Assembly (NCBI GenBank): GCA_030446625.1
Contig: JAUJMY010000001.1
Coordinates: 43,396 to 107,395 of the forward strand
DNA: 64,000 bases
Origin: Gaiellaceae bacterium
Lineage (GTDB): Bacteria; Actinomycetota; Thermoleophilia; Gaiellales; Gaiellaceae
Direction of reading: 5' to 3'
Every line of letters starts with the position of its first letter. Within the stretch, counting starts at the first letter, position 1. The translations under genes were made by a program, and so were the position numbers. Shown in pieces: positions 33,761-42,757 of this stretch. The notes beneath the pieces are model-generated. The model ran no database searches, was not told where the DNA came from, and saw only the letters and a program-made list of their open reading frames with translations.

Positions 33761-33895
33761 GCCCGCGTTCCGGATATCGGCGAACGCAGCCTCGGCGTCG
33801 ATACCTCGGTCGAGCGTCACCTGAACGAGCATCGCGCGAAGCGCTCCGTAACCGCAGGCGGCGAGCAGGCGTTCCAGTGAGGAAATGCTCGGGTC
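33761..33895 (-). pseudogene. Possible remnant of an Xre-type antitoxin C-terminus
   Basis: In one minus-strand frame the stretch 'HDPSISSLERLLAACGYG' is followed by 'VTLDRGIDAEAAFADIRNAG'. The first part closely resembles the end of helix-turn-helix antitoxins, in which '(D)PSxSTLERLLAACGY' follows the DNA-binding helix. The upstream part of that frame is Ser/Arg-rich nonsense and no helix-turn-helix is found in any frame, so only a fragment would remain. It overlaps the start of the 82-codon plus-strand gene. Low confidence. Confidence 0.3.
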
Positions 33896-34133
33896 GTGGC
33901 TCCAGGACCTCGAATCGCTCGAGGCGATCTCGCAGAACGACAGCGCCCGGCGCATCTTCTTGAAGATGGCTGCGATGTCGCAGGCGGGGACGATGGGCAA
34001 CTTCCTCGTCGAGCTCGCCGACGACGACGAGGTGGACGAGGACACGAAAGGCACGCTCGCCGAGCTCGCGCACGACCGCGGCTTCCTGCTCGCCGTCGAG
34101 GACTACCTCCGGCGCACGCAGCGCCTCCACTAG
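33885..34133 (+). CDS. Small hypothetical protein
   Basis: An 82-residue protein starting MLGSWLQDLESLEAISQND, with 'RRIFLKMAAMSQAGTMGNFL' and an acidic middle ('ELADDDEVDEDTKGTLAELA'). It appears alpha-helical and soluble. GAGGAA lies immediately before ATG, too close for a normal Shine-Dalgarno spacing. Codon usage looks normal for this genome and the protein is not an obvious antisense shadow. I recognise no family. It ends 46 nt before tRNA-Ile. Confidence 0.5.
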   Translation: MLGSWLQDLESLEAISQNDSARRIFLKMAAMSQAGTMGNFLVELADDDEVDEDTKGTLAELAHDRGFLLAVEDYLRRTQRLH

Positions 34134-34179
34134 GCGCCGGACGCACCCTGCACGAGAGCGGCTAGAATCCGCCGCCCGC

Positions 34180-34253
<74 letters not shown>

Positions 34254-34266
34254 TCTCGCGCTGCGT

Positions 34267-35123
34267 CTACGGCGCCGCGCGCTCGAGCGCCTCGACGAGC
34301 TCGGCGAGGTCGTGCTCGTCGGCGAACGGCAGCTCGAGCCGCGTCGCCGTCACCTTCGCCTGGCGTCCCGTCAGCCGCTCCGCCGCCGCCCGGGCGCGAG
34401 CGGCGAGATCCGGGTCGACCCGCGCGTGCCGCGGCTTGCGCGGTCGCGTCTGCGCTCCCGCCCAGCGTGCGGCGCGCTCGGCGGCGCGCACCGAGAGACC
34501 TTCGCGCACGATCCGCTGCGCGAGCCGGCGGCGCTCCTCGTGACCGGGCACGGCCAGAACCGCTCGCGCGTGGCCCTCGCTCAGCTGCCCGCGCTCGAGC
34601 AGCCCCAGCACGTCCTGCGGCAGCTCGAGCAGCCGGACGCGGTTCGAAACCGACGGCTTGGAACGGCCGACGCGATCCGCGACCTCGCCGAGCGCGAGCC
34701 CGAACTCGTCGAGCAGCACCGCGTACGCGCGCGCCTCCTCCAGCGGCGAGAGCTGCTCGCGAGCGACGTTCTCGACGAGCGCGAGCAGGAGCGAGTTCCG
34801 GTCGTCGGCCTCGCGCACGAGCGCGGGCACCGCGGGCACGCCCGCCTCGCGCGCCGCCCGCCAGCGCCGCTCGCCGGCGATGAGCTCGAAGCCTCCGGCC
34901 GCGCGCGGCCGCACGACGACCGGCTGGAGCACGCCCTGCGCGCGAATCGAGTCGGCGAGCCCGGACGTGGCCTCGGCCTCGAACCGGCGGCGCGGCTGGC
35001 GCGCGTTCGGATGGATCTCGTCGACGGGAACCTGGATCAGCTCCGGCGCGTCGCTCGCGCCGCCGACGAGCACCTCGAGCCCGCGTCCGAGGCCCCTGCG
35101 GCCGCTCGGCACCGGAAGCTCGC

Positions 35124-35127
<4 letters not shown>
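34267..35127 (-). CDS. parB: Chromosome partitioning protein ParB (Spo0J)
   Basis: ParB binds parS sites near the origin, spreads as a CTP-dependent clamp and recruits SMC. The 286-residue protein has a short basic start ('RRGLGRGLEVLVGG'), the CTPase/ParB box 'LQPVVVRPRAAGGFELIAGE' with 'RRWRAAREAGV' directly after, 'ALVENVAREQLSPLEEARAY', and the helix-turn-helix 'LALGEVADRVGRSKPSVSNR'. The GTG at 35127 overlaps the parA stop by 4 nt. I did not find a good 14-16 bp parS palindrome in the window, although a careful computed search is warranted. Confidence 0.95.
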
Positions 35128-35900
<773 letters not shown>

Positions 35901-35913
35901 CGTACGAGCGTAG

Positions 35914-36504
35914 TCAGGCGAGAGGACGTTTCCTGGCGACCCCGACGCGTCGCGGGAACCCCGGCGGCGTCGGCCCGAGCTTCCGCAGGACGAAGAAGCC
36001 CGGCGGCGCGTCGGCCGGCTCCGCGTTCAGCCGCTCGGCCACGCGCGCGACGCGATCGTGCTCGGCCGAGGAGCCGACCCACAGGATCGCCGCACCGCCC
36101 GGTCGCACGAGGGGCAGGCACCACTCGGCGGCAACGGGCGGCGGGGCGAGCGCCTTCGCGACCGCGACCTCGTAACAGTCTGTTACTTGGCTCTCGGCAC
36201 GGCCCCAGATCACGCGCAGGTTCGAAAAGTCGTCCGTCCAGCGCTCGAGGAAGTCGCACTTGCGCCGTTTCGCCTCGAGCAGCGTCACCTCCCAGTCCGG
36301 GAGGGCAGCCGCGAGCGGGATCCCGGGCGCGCCGCCGCCGGAGCCGACGTCGACGACGGGGCCGCCGAAGCCGCGCACGAGCTCGAGCCCCCGCAGCGAG
36401 TCGTCGAGCAGCACGCGCCGCGCCTCGTCGGCGTCGCGCAGGGCCGTCAGACCGGGCGTCCGGAGCAGCGCGGAGAGCCAGCGCTCGAGCCGCGCGTCAC
36501 CCAC
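35914..36504 (-). CDS. rsmG: 16S rRNA (guanine-N7) methyltransferase G
   Basis: RsmG (GidB) methylates G527 of 16S rRNA; loss causes low-level streptomycin resistance in other bacteria. The 196-residue protein has the SAM-binding 'GPVVDVGSGGGAPGIPLAA', 'EVTLLEAKRRKCDFLERW' and 'VAVAKALAPPPVAAEWCLP'. GTG 36504 overlaps the jag stop by 8 nt. An odd stretch 'ESQVTDCY' between motifs is encoded by a palindromic 22-nt element also found at ccmA (36172-36193). Confidence 0.93.
   Translation of the reverse strand: MGDARLERWLSALLRTPGLTALRDADEARRVLLDDSLRGLELVRGFGGPVVDVGSGGGAPGIPLAAALPDWEVTLLEAKRRKCDFLERWTDDFSNLRVIWGRAESQVTDCYEVAVAKALAPPPVAAEWCLPLVRPGGAAILWVGSSAEHDRVARVAERLNAEPADAPPGFFVLRKLGPTPPGFPRRVGVARKRPLA
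36172..36193. repeat. Palindromic 22-nt element, copy 2 (inside rsmG)
   Basis: Plus-strand GTAACA, spacer GTC, then TGTTACTTGGCTC: 19 of 22 bases equal copy 1 at 7820-7841, all three differences in the loop. Orientation relative to the host gene is the same in both copies (antisense). It encodes part of a variable loop of RsmG. Confidence 0.6.
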
Positions 36505-37183
36505 CCGCGGGCGAGACGACGACGAAGCGGTTCGGCTCCGTCCCCTCGCTCGTCGTCTCCACGCCGGGGAAGTCCTTGAGGCGCACGTGGACGACCTTGC
36601 GCTCCACGGCCGTCATCGGCTCGAGCTCCGCCCGCTCCCCGGTCGAGGCGACACGCTCCGCCGTTCGGACCGCGAGCGACTCGAGCGTCGCGCGCCGGCG
36701 CTCGCGGTATCCCGCGGCGTCGACCACGACGTCCTTCGACCGCTCCGGTTCGCGGCGGGCCGCGATCGCGTTCACGAGGTACTGGATCGCGTCGATCGTC
36801 TGCCCGTGCTTGCCGATCAGGACGCCGAGGTCGCGGCCGGAGCACGACGCGAGGACGGCGTCCTCCCGCTCCTCGATGTCGATCCGGCAGTCGACGCCGA
36901 TCTCGTGCGTGACTCGCTCGAGGACGGCGCGCACCTGCCCGGCGAGCGCGCTCTCGTCGCGCCCGGGCGCGGCGGCCGGCACGCCGGCGTCCTGCGCCAC
37001 GATGGCGACGACCCGAGCCGGCTCGAACCCCACGCCGAGAAGACCGCGCTCCCCCTCGGACACGACCTGGAAGCGCACCGCGTCCTTGTCCAGCTGCGGG
37101 CGCCGCCGCTCGAGCTCGCGCAGCGCGTTCCACTTGGCCTCGCCAACCGTTTCCCCGGTCGCCTCGACCTGGAGCTCGGTCAC
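36497..37183 (-). CDS. jag: RNA-binding protein Jag/KhpB (EloR)
   Basis: A 228-residue protein in three parts: an N-terminal Jag_N domain ('LQVEATGETVGEAKWNALRE'), a KH domain with 'DLGVLIGKHGQTIDAIQYLV' and a C-terminal R3H domain ('VASTGERAELEPMTAVERKV'). KhpB/EloR binds RNA and in streptococci controls cell elongation. The GTG at 37183 overlaps the yidC stop by 4 nt. It has its standard position between yidC and rsmG. Confidence 0.94.
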   Translation of the reverse strand: MTELQVEATGETVGEAKWNALRELERRRPQLDKDAVRFQVVSEGERGLLGVGFEPARVVAIVAQDAGVPAAAPGRDESALAGQVRAVLERVTHEIGVDCRIDIEEREDAVLASCSGRDLGVLIGKHGQTIDAIQYLVNAIAARREPERSKDVVVDAAGYRERRRATLESLAVRTAERVASTGERAELEPMTAVERKVVHVRLKDFPGVETTSEGTEPNRFVVVSPAGG

Positions 37184-38031
37184 CGCCGCGCCTTCTTCTT
37201 CCGCTTCACCCGCCGCGGCTGCGTCGTCGTGGTAGCGGCGGGCTCCGGCTTGGGGCCCGGCGGCTGTCGCTTCGCGCCGTTCCCGGAGTCGCCGCCCGGC
37301 CGCGGCTCGACCCGGGAGGAGCGCTTCGGAGCCGGTTCCGGCTTCGGGACGAGCTGCCGCGTGACGAGTCCCTGCCCGACCGTCCAGAGGTTCGTCGTCA
37401 TCCAGTACATGAGCAGCCCGACCGGGAAGACGGTGCTGCCCGGCGGATCGAGGATGAACGGGATGAAGACGATCGGGAGCACGAGCAGCATGATCCGCTG
37501 CGCGCCCTGCATCGTCGTCGACATGAAGTAGCCCGACGCGAGCTGGCTCAGGACGTAGACCGCGAGCAGCAGGTAGCCCGACCAGTGCTCCGGGATCGAC
37601 GCGGTGATGTTCGGGACGATCCCGAGCCAGCCGAGGTGGGTCTCGCCGCGGCCGGCGATCTCGGTCTCGAAGTCGCGGAGGACGAAGTAGAGGGCGAAGA
37701 AGACAGGGATCTGCGCGAGCGTCGGCAGGCACGAGGCCGCCGGGTTGATCTGGTTCTCCTTGTAGAACGCCATCAGCGCCTCGTTCTGCTTCTGGCGGTC
37801 GCCCTTGTACTTCTGCTGGATCGCCTTCATCTCCGGCGCGTGCGCCTGGAGGTTCTGCATGGAGTGGATCTGCCGCACGGCGAGCGGGACGAGCAGCATC
37901 CGCACGATCAGCGTCAGCACGACGACGGCCCACGCCCACGGGAGGCCGACGGGTCCGTGCAGCCACTTCAGCGCGGCGGTGAGGATGTCCTCGAGCGGCG
38001 TGAGCGGGTTCGCGGCGAGCAGCCCGATCAC
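37180..38031 (-). CDS. yidC: Membrane protein insertase YidC
   Basis: A 283-residue Oxa1-type insertase. The first helix segment 'WAWAVVVLTLIVRMLLVPLA' carries the conserved Arg of the hydrophilic groove, followed by 'APEMKAIQQKYKGDRQKQNE', 'NPAASCLPTLAQIPVFFALY' and 'LLMYWMTTNLWTVGQG'. The C-terminus is a long basic tail ('RRVKRKKKARR') that probably contacts the ribosome. GTG 38031 overlaps the yidD stop by 4 nt; a longer upstream extension is antisense-like and lacks homology. Confidence 0.94.
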   Translation of the reverse strand: MIGLLAANPLTPLEDILTAALKWLHGPVGLPWAWAVVVLTLIVRMLLVPLAVRQIHSMQNLQAHAPEMKAIQQKYKGDRQKQNEALMAFYKENQINPAASCLPTLAQIPVFFALYFVLRDFETEIAGRGETHLGWLGIVPNITASIPEHWSGYLLLAVYVLSQLASGYFMSTTMQGAQRIMLLVLPIVFIPFILDPPGSTVFPVGLLMYWMTTNLWTVGQGLVTRQLVPKPEPAPKRSSRVEPRPGGDSGNGAKRQPPGPKPEPAATTTTQPRRVKRKKKARR

Positions 38032-38258
38032 GCGAAGAGCCTCTGGTCCTCGACGCGGTCGACGCCGCCGTGGCTCCACGGGTTGCAGCGCAGCAGCCGC
38101 CAGCCGGCGAGCACGGACCCGCGCAGGAAGCCGTGAGAGCGCAGCGCGTCCAGCGCGTATTGCGAGCAGCTCGGGTGGTACTTGCACGTGTTCGCCGGCA
38201 GGAGCGGGCTGACGACACGCCGGTAGACCCGCACGAGGGCGATCGCGAGGTGCTTCAT
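38028..38258 (-). CDS. yidD: Membrane protein insertion efficiency factor YidD
   Basis: A 76-residue protein with the three-cysteine YidD pattern: 'YRRVVSPLLPANTCKYHPSC', then 'SQYALDALRSHGFLRGS' and 'RLLRCNPWSHGGVDRV'. YidD helps YidC-dependent insertion. ATG 38258 overlaps the rnpA stop by 4 nt and its stop overlaps yidC, consistent with strict co-expression. Confidence 0.95.
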   Translation of the reverse strand: MKHLAIALVRVYRRVVSPLLPANTCKYHPSCSQYALDALRSHGFLRGSVLAGWRLLRCNPWSHGGVDRVEDQRLFA

Positions 38259-38605
38259 CGGGCGCGCGCCTTCGCGAGGACCTCGGCGACGCGCTCGCGC
38301 AGCCACTCGAACCCGCGTGCCTCCGCCGCCTCGGCGAGGCCCGGGCGCGCGATCAGCACGTAGTCGTGGCCGGCCCGGACGTCGTCGAGCTGCGCGCGCC
38401 ACGCCTCTCGCAGCTGGCGCTTGACGCGGTTGCGGACGACCGCTCCGCCGGTTCCCTTCGGCACCGCGAGCCCGAGCCTCGCGTCGCCTTCGGCCTCGTC
38501 GCGCGGGAACCAGTAGAGGACGAGGAAGCGCGTCGAGACGGAGCGGCCGTGGCGGTAGACGGCGTCGAAGTCCCGCGAGCGCGACAGTCGGTTGCGGCGC
38601 TGCAC
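38255..38605 (-). CDS. rnpA: Ribonuclease P protein component
   Basis: RnpA is the protein partner of RNase P RNA in tRNA 5' processing. The 116-residue protein starts 'VQRRNRLSRSRDFDAVYRHG' and contains the RNR motif in 'TGGAVVRNRVKRQLREAWR' plus 'GHDYVLIARPGLA'. The GTG at 38605 places the conserved N-terminus correctly. It lies 14 nt after rpmH and overlaps yidD by 4 nt. Confidence 0.95.
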   Translation of the reverse strand: MQRRNRLSRSRDFDAVYRHGRSVSTRFLVLYWFPRDEAEGDARLGLAVPKGTGGAVVRNRVKRQLREAWRAQLDDVRAGHDYVLIARPGLAEAAEARGFEWLRERVAEVLAKARAR

Positions 38606-38619
38606 GTGCGCGGACGGAG

Positions 38620-38754
38620 CTACGCGGAGAGCCGCTTCCGGCCCTTCGCGCGGCGGCGCTTGAGGATCGCGCGGCCCGCGCGGGTCGCCATCCGGGCACG
38701 GAAGCCGTGCTTGCGCTTCCGCCGGCGCACGTTGGGCTGGTAGGTCCGCTTCAT
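38620..38754 (-). CDS. rpmH: 50S ribosomal protein L34
   Basis: A 44-residue highly basic protein beginning '[20 protein letters not shown]' and ending in the typical '[12 protein letters not shown]' tail. L34 is the standard gene opposite dnaA at bacterial origins. The promoter should be within 38755-38830. Confidence 0.98.
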   Translation of the reverse strand: MKRTYQPNVRRRKRKHGFRARMATRAGRAILKRRRAKGRKRLSA

Positions 38755-39073
38755 GCCTGAGGAGAGGGAAAACGAGGCCGCGGGGGCGGCGCGGAGGAGT
38801 ATAGACGAGGGCTCTCGAGTGCCCGTTTTCCACAGGCCGGGAGGCGGTCGCTCGCGTGGCCGCAGCCGTGTCACTGCGCCGAAAGCAGGCGCTTCGAAAG
38901 GAGTCTTCCCCGGTTCCGTCCACACCTGTGGAGAAAGAAGGCGCCGCCGCGAACGTCCTGCAAATGGCGAGGTTTTTGTGCTACAGGCACGGCCGTCGGC
39001 GGCGATTGTCGGGCCCGAAACACGCTGCTATGCTCGCCCCTTTCCCGGGCCCGGCGGAGGAGTGGAGCGGCGC
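38755..39073. other. rpmH-dnaA intergenic region with DnaA-box-like sites (part of oriC)
   Basis: About 319 nt without a gene. It holds DnaA-box-like 9-mers TTTTCCACA (38826-38834), CCGTCCACA (38916-38924) and, on the minus strand, TTCTCCACA (38927-38935); the last two converge with two bases between. A short AT-richer stretch, 'GGCGAGGTTTTTGTGCTAC', lies around 38965-38985. The divergent rpmH and dnaA promoters must also be here. Box identity is judged against the TTATCCACA/TTGTCCACA consensus; sites are imperfect. Confidence 0.65.
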
Positions 39074-40411
39074 TTGAACCACCCTGAGGAGCTGACTGTC
39101 GAGAGCCTGTGGAGCGAGGTCTCGGGGCGGCTCGAAGGGGCGTTGAACGAGACGACCTACGGCACGTGGTTCTCGGGCGCGGAGGGAGCCGAGCTCACCG
39201 ACGACGCCTTCGTCCTCGCCGTCCCCAACAACTTCACGCGCGAGTGGATCGAGGGCCACTTCCTCGACCTGATCCGCGCGATCGCCCGCGACGTCTCCGG
39301 CCACGAGCGGCGCGTCCAGCTCACCGTGCGCGACGAGCCCGCGCCGGACAGCGCGACGGTCGAGCTCCCGCGCCGCGGCGAGGCCGGACTCAACCCGAAG
39401 TACACGTTCGACCTGTTCGTGATCGGATCGTCGAACCGATTCGCGCACGCGGCCGCGCTCGCGGTCGCCGAGGCGCCGGCGCAGGCGTACAACCCGCTCT
39501 TCATCTACGGCGGGACGGGGCTCGGCAAGACGCACCTGATGCAGGCGATCGCGCAGTACGTCGGCGAGCACTCCGGCGAGCTCGCGGTGCGCTACGTGAC
39601 GAGCGAGACGTTCATGAACGACTTCATCAACTCGCTGCGCGACAAGCGGATCGAGGGCTTCAAGCAGCGCTACCGCACCTACGACCTGCTGCTCGTGGAC
39701 GACATCCAGTTCTTCGAGAACAAGGAGCGGATCCAGGAGGAGTTCTTCCACACCTTCAACTCGCTGTACGAGGGCGGAAGCCAGATCGTGATCTCCTCCG
39801 ACCGCCCGCCGCGCGAGATCTCGACGCTCGAGGAGCGGCTGCGCTCGCGCTTCGAGTGGGGGCTGATCACGGACATCCAGCCGCCCGACCTCGAGACGCG
39901 GATCGCGATCCTGCGCAAGAAGGTGAAGACGGACGAGATCGACATCCCGGACCCCGAGGTGATGACCTTCATCGCGAGCCGGATCTCCTCCAACATCCGC
40001 GAGCTCGAGGGGGCGCTGACGCGCGTCGTCGCGTTCTCCTCGCTCACCGGCCGGCCGATGACGGTCGAGCTCGCGCAGGACGTGTTGAGGGACGTCTTCC
40101 CGCAGGGCGAGGCGGCGCAGGTCTCGATCAAGCGGATCCAGGAGGCGGTCTCGAGCCGCTTCGGCCTGTCCCTCTCGGAGCTCACGGGCGACCGGCGGTC
40201 GCAGAACATCGTCTACCCGCGGCAGGTCGCGATGTACCTCTCGCGCGAGCTGACCGACTCGTCGCTGCCGAAGATCGGCAAGGAGTTCGGCGGACGCGAC
40301 CACACGACCGTGATCCACGCGACGTCGAAGATCGCGCGCATGATCAAGGAAGACAGGTCTGTGTACAACCTCGTGCAAGAGCTCACGGCGCGCATCAAGC
40401 AGGTGCGCTGA
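39074..40411 (+). CDS. dnaA: Chromosomal replication initiator DnaA
   Basis: A 445-residue initiator. Domain I is 'LWSEVSGRLEGALNETTYGT', domain II is very short, and domain III has Walker A 'YGGTGLGKTHLMQAI', Walker B 'YDLLLVDDIQFFENKERIQE' and the box VII arginine region 'LEERLRSRFEWGL'. Domain IV has the DNA-binding signature 'GGRDHTTVIHATSKIARMI'. I chose TTG 39074, which follows GGAGGAG (39056-39062) by 11 nt and starts NHPEELTVES; GTG 39062 would leave no room for a ribosome binding site. The unusually short domain II keeps the protein below the 500-600 residues usual in Actinobacteria. Confidence 0.96.
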   Translation: MNHPEELTVESLWSEVSGRLEGALNETTYGTWFSGAEGAELTDDAFVLAVPNNFTREWIEGHFLDLIRAIARDVSGHERRVQLTVRDEPAPDSATVELPRRGEAGLNPKYTFDLFVIGSSNRFAHAAALAVAEAPAQAYNPLFIYGGTGLGKTHLMQAIAQYVGEHSGELAVRYVTSETFMNDFINSLRDKRIEGFKQRYRTYDLLLVDDIQFFENKERIQEEFFHTFNSLYEGGSQIVISSDRPPREISTLEERLRSRFEWGLITDIQPPDLETRIAILRKKVKTDEIDIPDPEVMTFIASRISSNIRELEGALTRVVAFSSLTGRPMTVELAQDVLRDVFPQGEAAQVSIKRIQEAVSSRFGLSLSELTGDRRSQNIVYPRQVAMYLSRELTDSSLPKIGKEFGGRDHTTVIHATSKIARMIKEDRSVYNLVQELTARIKQVR

Positions 40412-40568
40412 ATCTGTGGACGGCGCGCGACGACGTCTCCGGCGCCTGTGCGCGAGCGAGAGTTCTCCCCCGCCACCGTCCACCGCGGATCCCGTGTGCT
40501 GGAGCCGCAGCGGGACGTCTTCCCCGTCGTCCACACTCCCTATGACTACGACGAGAGGTTTTTAAAAG
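40412..40568. other. dnaA-dnaN intergenic region with DnaA-box-like sites (candidate oriC)
   Basis: A 157-nt gap. Box-like sites are CCGTCCACA on the minus strand (40415-40423) and TCGTCCACA on the plus strand (40527-40535), plus a weaker ACCGTCCACC around 40475-40485. An AT-rich tract GAGGTTTTTAAAAGATG runs into the dnaN start and could be an unwinding element; it also supplies the GAGAGG ribosome binding site. Confidence 0.6.
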
Positions 40569-41696
40569 ATGATCGAGACAGACATCGTGGTCGGATCGGG
40601 CCTGAAGCTCACCTGCTCTCGCGAGGAGCTCACGCAGCGCCTCGGCGTCGTCGCGCGCGCCGTCTCCACGCGCACGGCCGTCCAGGTGCTGCTCGGCGTG
40701 CTGCTGCGCGCCGAGGAAGGCCGCTTGCACCTCGCCGCGACGGACATGGAGCTCTCGCTCCGCACGTCGCTCGACGCCGAGGTCCAGGGCGAGGGGGCGG
40801 TCGTCGTCCCCGGGCGCCTCCTCGTCGACCTCGCGCGCCTGCTTCCCGCCGGCGAGGTCTCGATCGAGCACCGCGCGGAGGAGGGCTCCGTTCGGATCGA
40901 GTGCGGCCCCGCGAGCTACCGGCTGCACACGTACAGCGTGGAGGACTTCCCGCGCCTGCCGGACGTGGATGCGCTTCAGACGTTCGCCGTCGACCGCCAG
41001 CCGCTGCTCGACACGGTCGCCCGCGTCTCGCGCTCCGCGTCCCGCGACGAGTCGCGACCCGTCCTGACCGGGATCCTCGTGCGCTTCGAGGGCGACAAGC
41101 TCGTGATGGCTGCGACGGACTCGTATCGGCTGTCCGTCAAGGAGACGGCGCTGGCCGTCGAGGCCCCGCCGCTCGAGGCGATCATCCCGTCGCGCGCGCT
41201 CGGCGAGCTCGCGCGCGTCACGGACGGCGACACGATCGAGATCGGCGTGCACGAGAACCAGGTCGTCTTCTCGTCCGGCGGCGTCGCGCTCACGACGCGC
41301 CGGATTGACGGCCAGTTCCCGAACTACAAGCAGCTGCTTCCGGAGACCTTCGAGCACGAGGTCGTCCTGCCGCGCGCCGAGCTCCTGGACGTCGTGCGCC
41401 GGACGGCCGTGCTGGCGCAGCGCAACTCGCCGATCCAGCTCGAGTTCGCCGAGGGAGCGCTGACCTTCTTCACGCGCACGCAGGATGTGGGCGAGGCGCG
41501 CGAGGCGCTCCCGGTGCCGTTCACGGGTGAACGCTTCGAGATCGGCTTCAACGCCGACTTCCTGCGCGAGGGGCTCGAGGCGATGGCCTCGGACGAGGCC
41601 ACGATCAAGCTAATCAGCCCGCTTCGGCCCGCGGTGCTCGAGGGCGGCGAGGACGATCCGACGTACCTGATCATGCCGATCCGCCTCCCGGGCTGA
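40569..41696 (+). CDS. dnaN: DNA polymerase III sliding clamp (beta subunit)
   Basis: A 375-residue clamp with three topologically equal domains. Recognisable segments are 'LKLTCSREELTQRLGVVARA', 'LLGVLLRAEEGRLHLAATDM', 'YRLHTYSVEDFPRLPDVDAL', 'RPVLTGILVRFEGDKLVMAA', 'PNYKQLLPETFEHEV' and the C-terminal 'YLIMPIRLPG' next to the hydrophobic partner-binding pocket. The ATG follows GAGAGG. The stop TGA overlaps the proposed CTG start of recF. Confidence 0.97.
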   Translation: MIETDIVVGSGLKLTCSREELTQRLGVVARAVSTRTAVQVLLGVLLRAEEGRLHLAATDMELSLRTSLDAEVQGEGAVVVPGRLLVDLARLLPAGEVSIEHRAEEGSVRIECGPASYRLHTYSVEDFPRLPDVDALQTFAVDRQPLLDTVARVSRSASRDESRPVLTGILVRFEGDKLVMAATDSYRLSVKETALAVEAPPLEAIIPSRALGELARVTDGDTIEIGVHENQVVFSSGGVALTTRRIDGQFPNYKQLLPETFEHEVVLPRAELLDVVRRTAVLAQRNSPIQLEFAEGALTFFTRTQDVGEAREALPVPFTGERFEIGFNADFLREGLEAMASDEATIKLISPLRPAVLEGGEDDPTYLIMPIRLPG

Positions 41697-42757
41697 TCGT
41701 CGAGAGCGTCTCGCTCCGCGACTACCGCTCGTACGCGCGGCTCGACCTCGACCTCGAGCCGGGGCTTGTGCTCGCTGTCGGTCCGAACGGCGCCGGGAAG
41801 ACGAACCTGCTCGAGTCGCTGCACCTGGGAACGCAGGGCTTCTCGCCGCGCACCCGCTCCGACGCGCAGCTGATCCGCTTCGGCGAGCGCGCGTCGCGCG
41901 TCGCCGTCCGCGGGCGGCGAGCCGGCGGCGCCCCGATCGAGATCGAACTCGTGCTCGGCGCCGCCGACGGCCGCCGGGCGCGCGTGAACGGTGCGCCGCT
42001 GCGCGCGGCCGAACAGCTCCGCGCCGAGGTCGCGACGCTCGTCTTCACGCCCGACCGGCTCGCGGTCGTGAAGGGCGGACCGGCGGTCAGGCGCTCGTAC
42101 CTCGACCGCGCGCTCGCCCGTCTCTACCCCGCGCGTGCCGGTCTCTCCACCTCGTACGCGGCCGCGGTCGGGCAGCGGAACGCCGCGCTGCGCAGGGTCG
42201 CGCTCGGCTTCTCCACCCGCGACGCGCTCGAGCCGTGGACGGAGAGCGTCGCGGGCCTCGGCGCGGAGCTCGTGGCCGCCCGGACCGACGCCGTGGCGCT
42301 GCTGACGCCCGTGTTCGCGGAGCGGGCGCGGGAGCTGGGGCTTCCGGACGCGGCGCTCGCCTACGCCGCGGAACCGCCGACGGTCGGGTCCCTCTCGACG
42401 CGGCTCGAGCGCGACCTCGAGCGTGGCACCACCGGCGCCGGGCCGCACCTCGACGACGTCGGGATCGCGTCGGGGACGCGCGAGCTTCGCACGTACGGCT
42501 CGCAGGGGGAGCAGCGGCTGGCGGTGCTGTCGCTCCTGCTCGCCGAGGCGGAGCTGATCGCCGAGCGGACCGGCGCGCCGCCGCTCCTGCTCCTCGACGA
42601 CGTCCTCTCGGAGCTCGACCCGCAGCGCCGGCGCGTGCTCGCCGAGCGCGTCGCGAGCCGCGGCCAGACGCTGGTCACGTCGACGACCGCGGCGGCTCTG
42701 CCGACGCAGCCGGACCAGCTGCTCGAGGTGGTTCCGGGGGAGGTGCGGGTCGCGTGA
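41693..42757 (+). CDS. recF: DNA replication and repair protein RecF, probable CTG start
   Basis: RecF loads RecA at single-strand gaps. The 354-residue frame begins (L)IVESVSLRDYRSYARLDLD, the standard RecF N-terminus, then Walker A 'AVGPNGAGKTNLLESLHLG', 'VLVFTPDRLAV'-type 'LVFTPDRLAVVKGGPAVRRS', the signature 'TYGSQGEQRLAVLSLLLAEA' and Walker B 'PLLLLDDVLSELDPQRRR'. There is no ATG, GTG or TTG before residue 26, and GTG 41768 would delete the first strand and helix. CTG 41693 overlaps the dnaN stop (CTGA), so coupled reinitiation at CTG is the best explanation. Confidence 0.9.
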   Translation: MIVESVSLRDYRSYARLDLDLEPGLVLAVGPNGAGKTNLLESLHLGTQGFSPRTRSDAQLIRFGERASRVAVRGRRAGGAPIEIELVLGAADGRRARVNGAPLRAAEQLRAEVATLVFTPDRLAVVKGGPAVRRSYLDRALARLYPARAGLSTSYAAAVGQRNAALRRVALGFSTRDALEPWTESVAGLGAELVAARTDAVALLTPVFAERARELGLPDAALAYAAEPPTVGSLSTRLERDLERGTTGAGPHLDDVGIASGTRELRTYGSQGEQRLAVLSLLLAEAELIAERTGAPPLLLLDDVLSELDPQRRRVLAERVASRGQTLVTSTTAAALPTQPDQLLEVVPGEVRVA

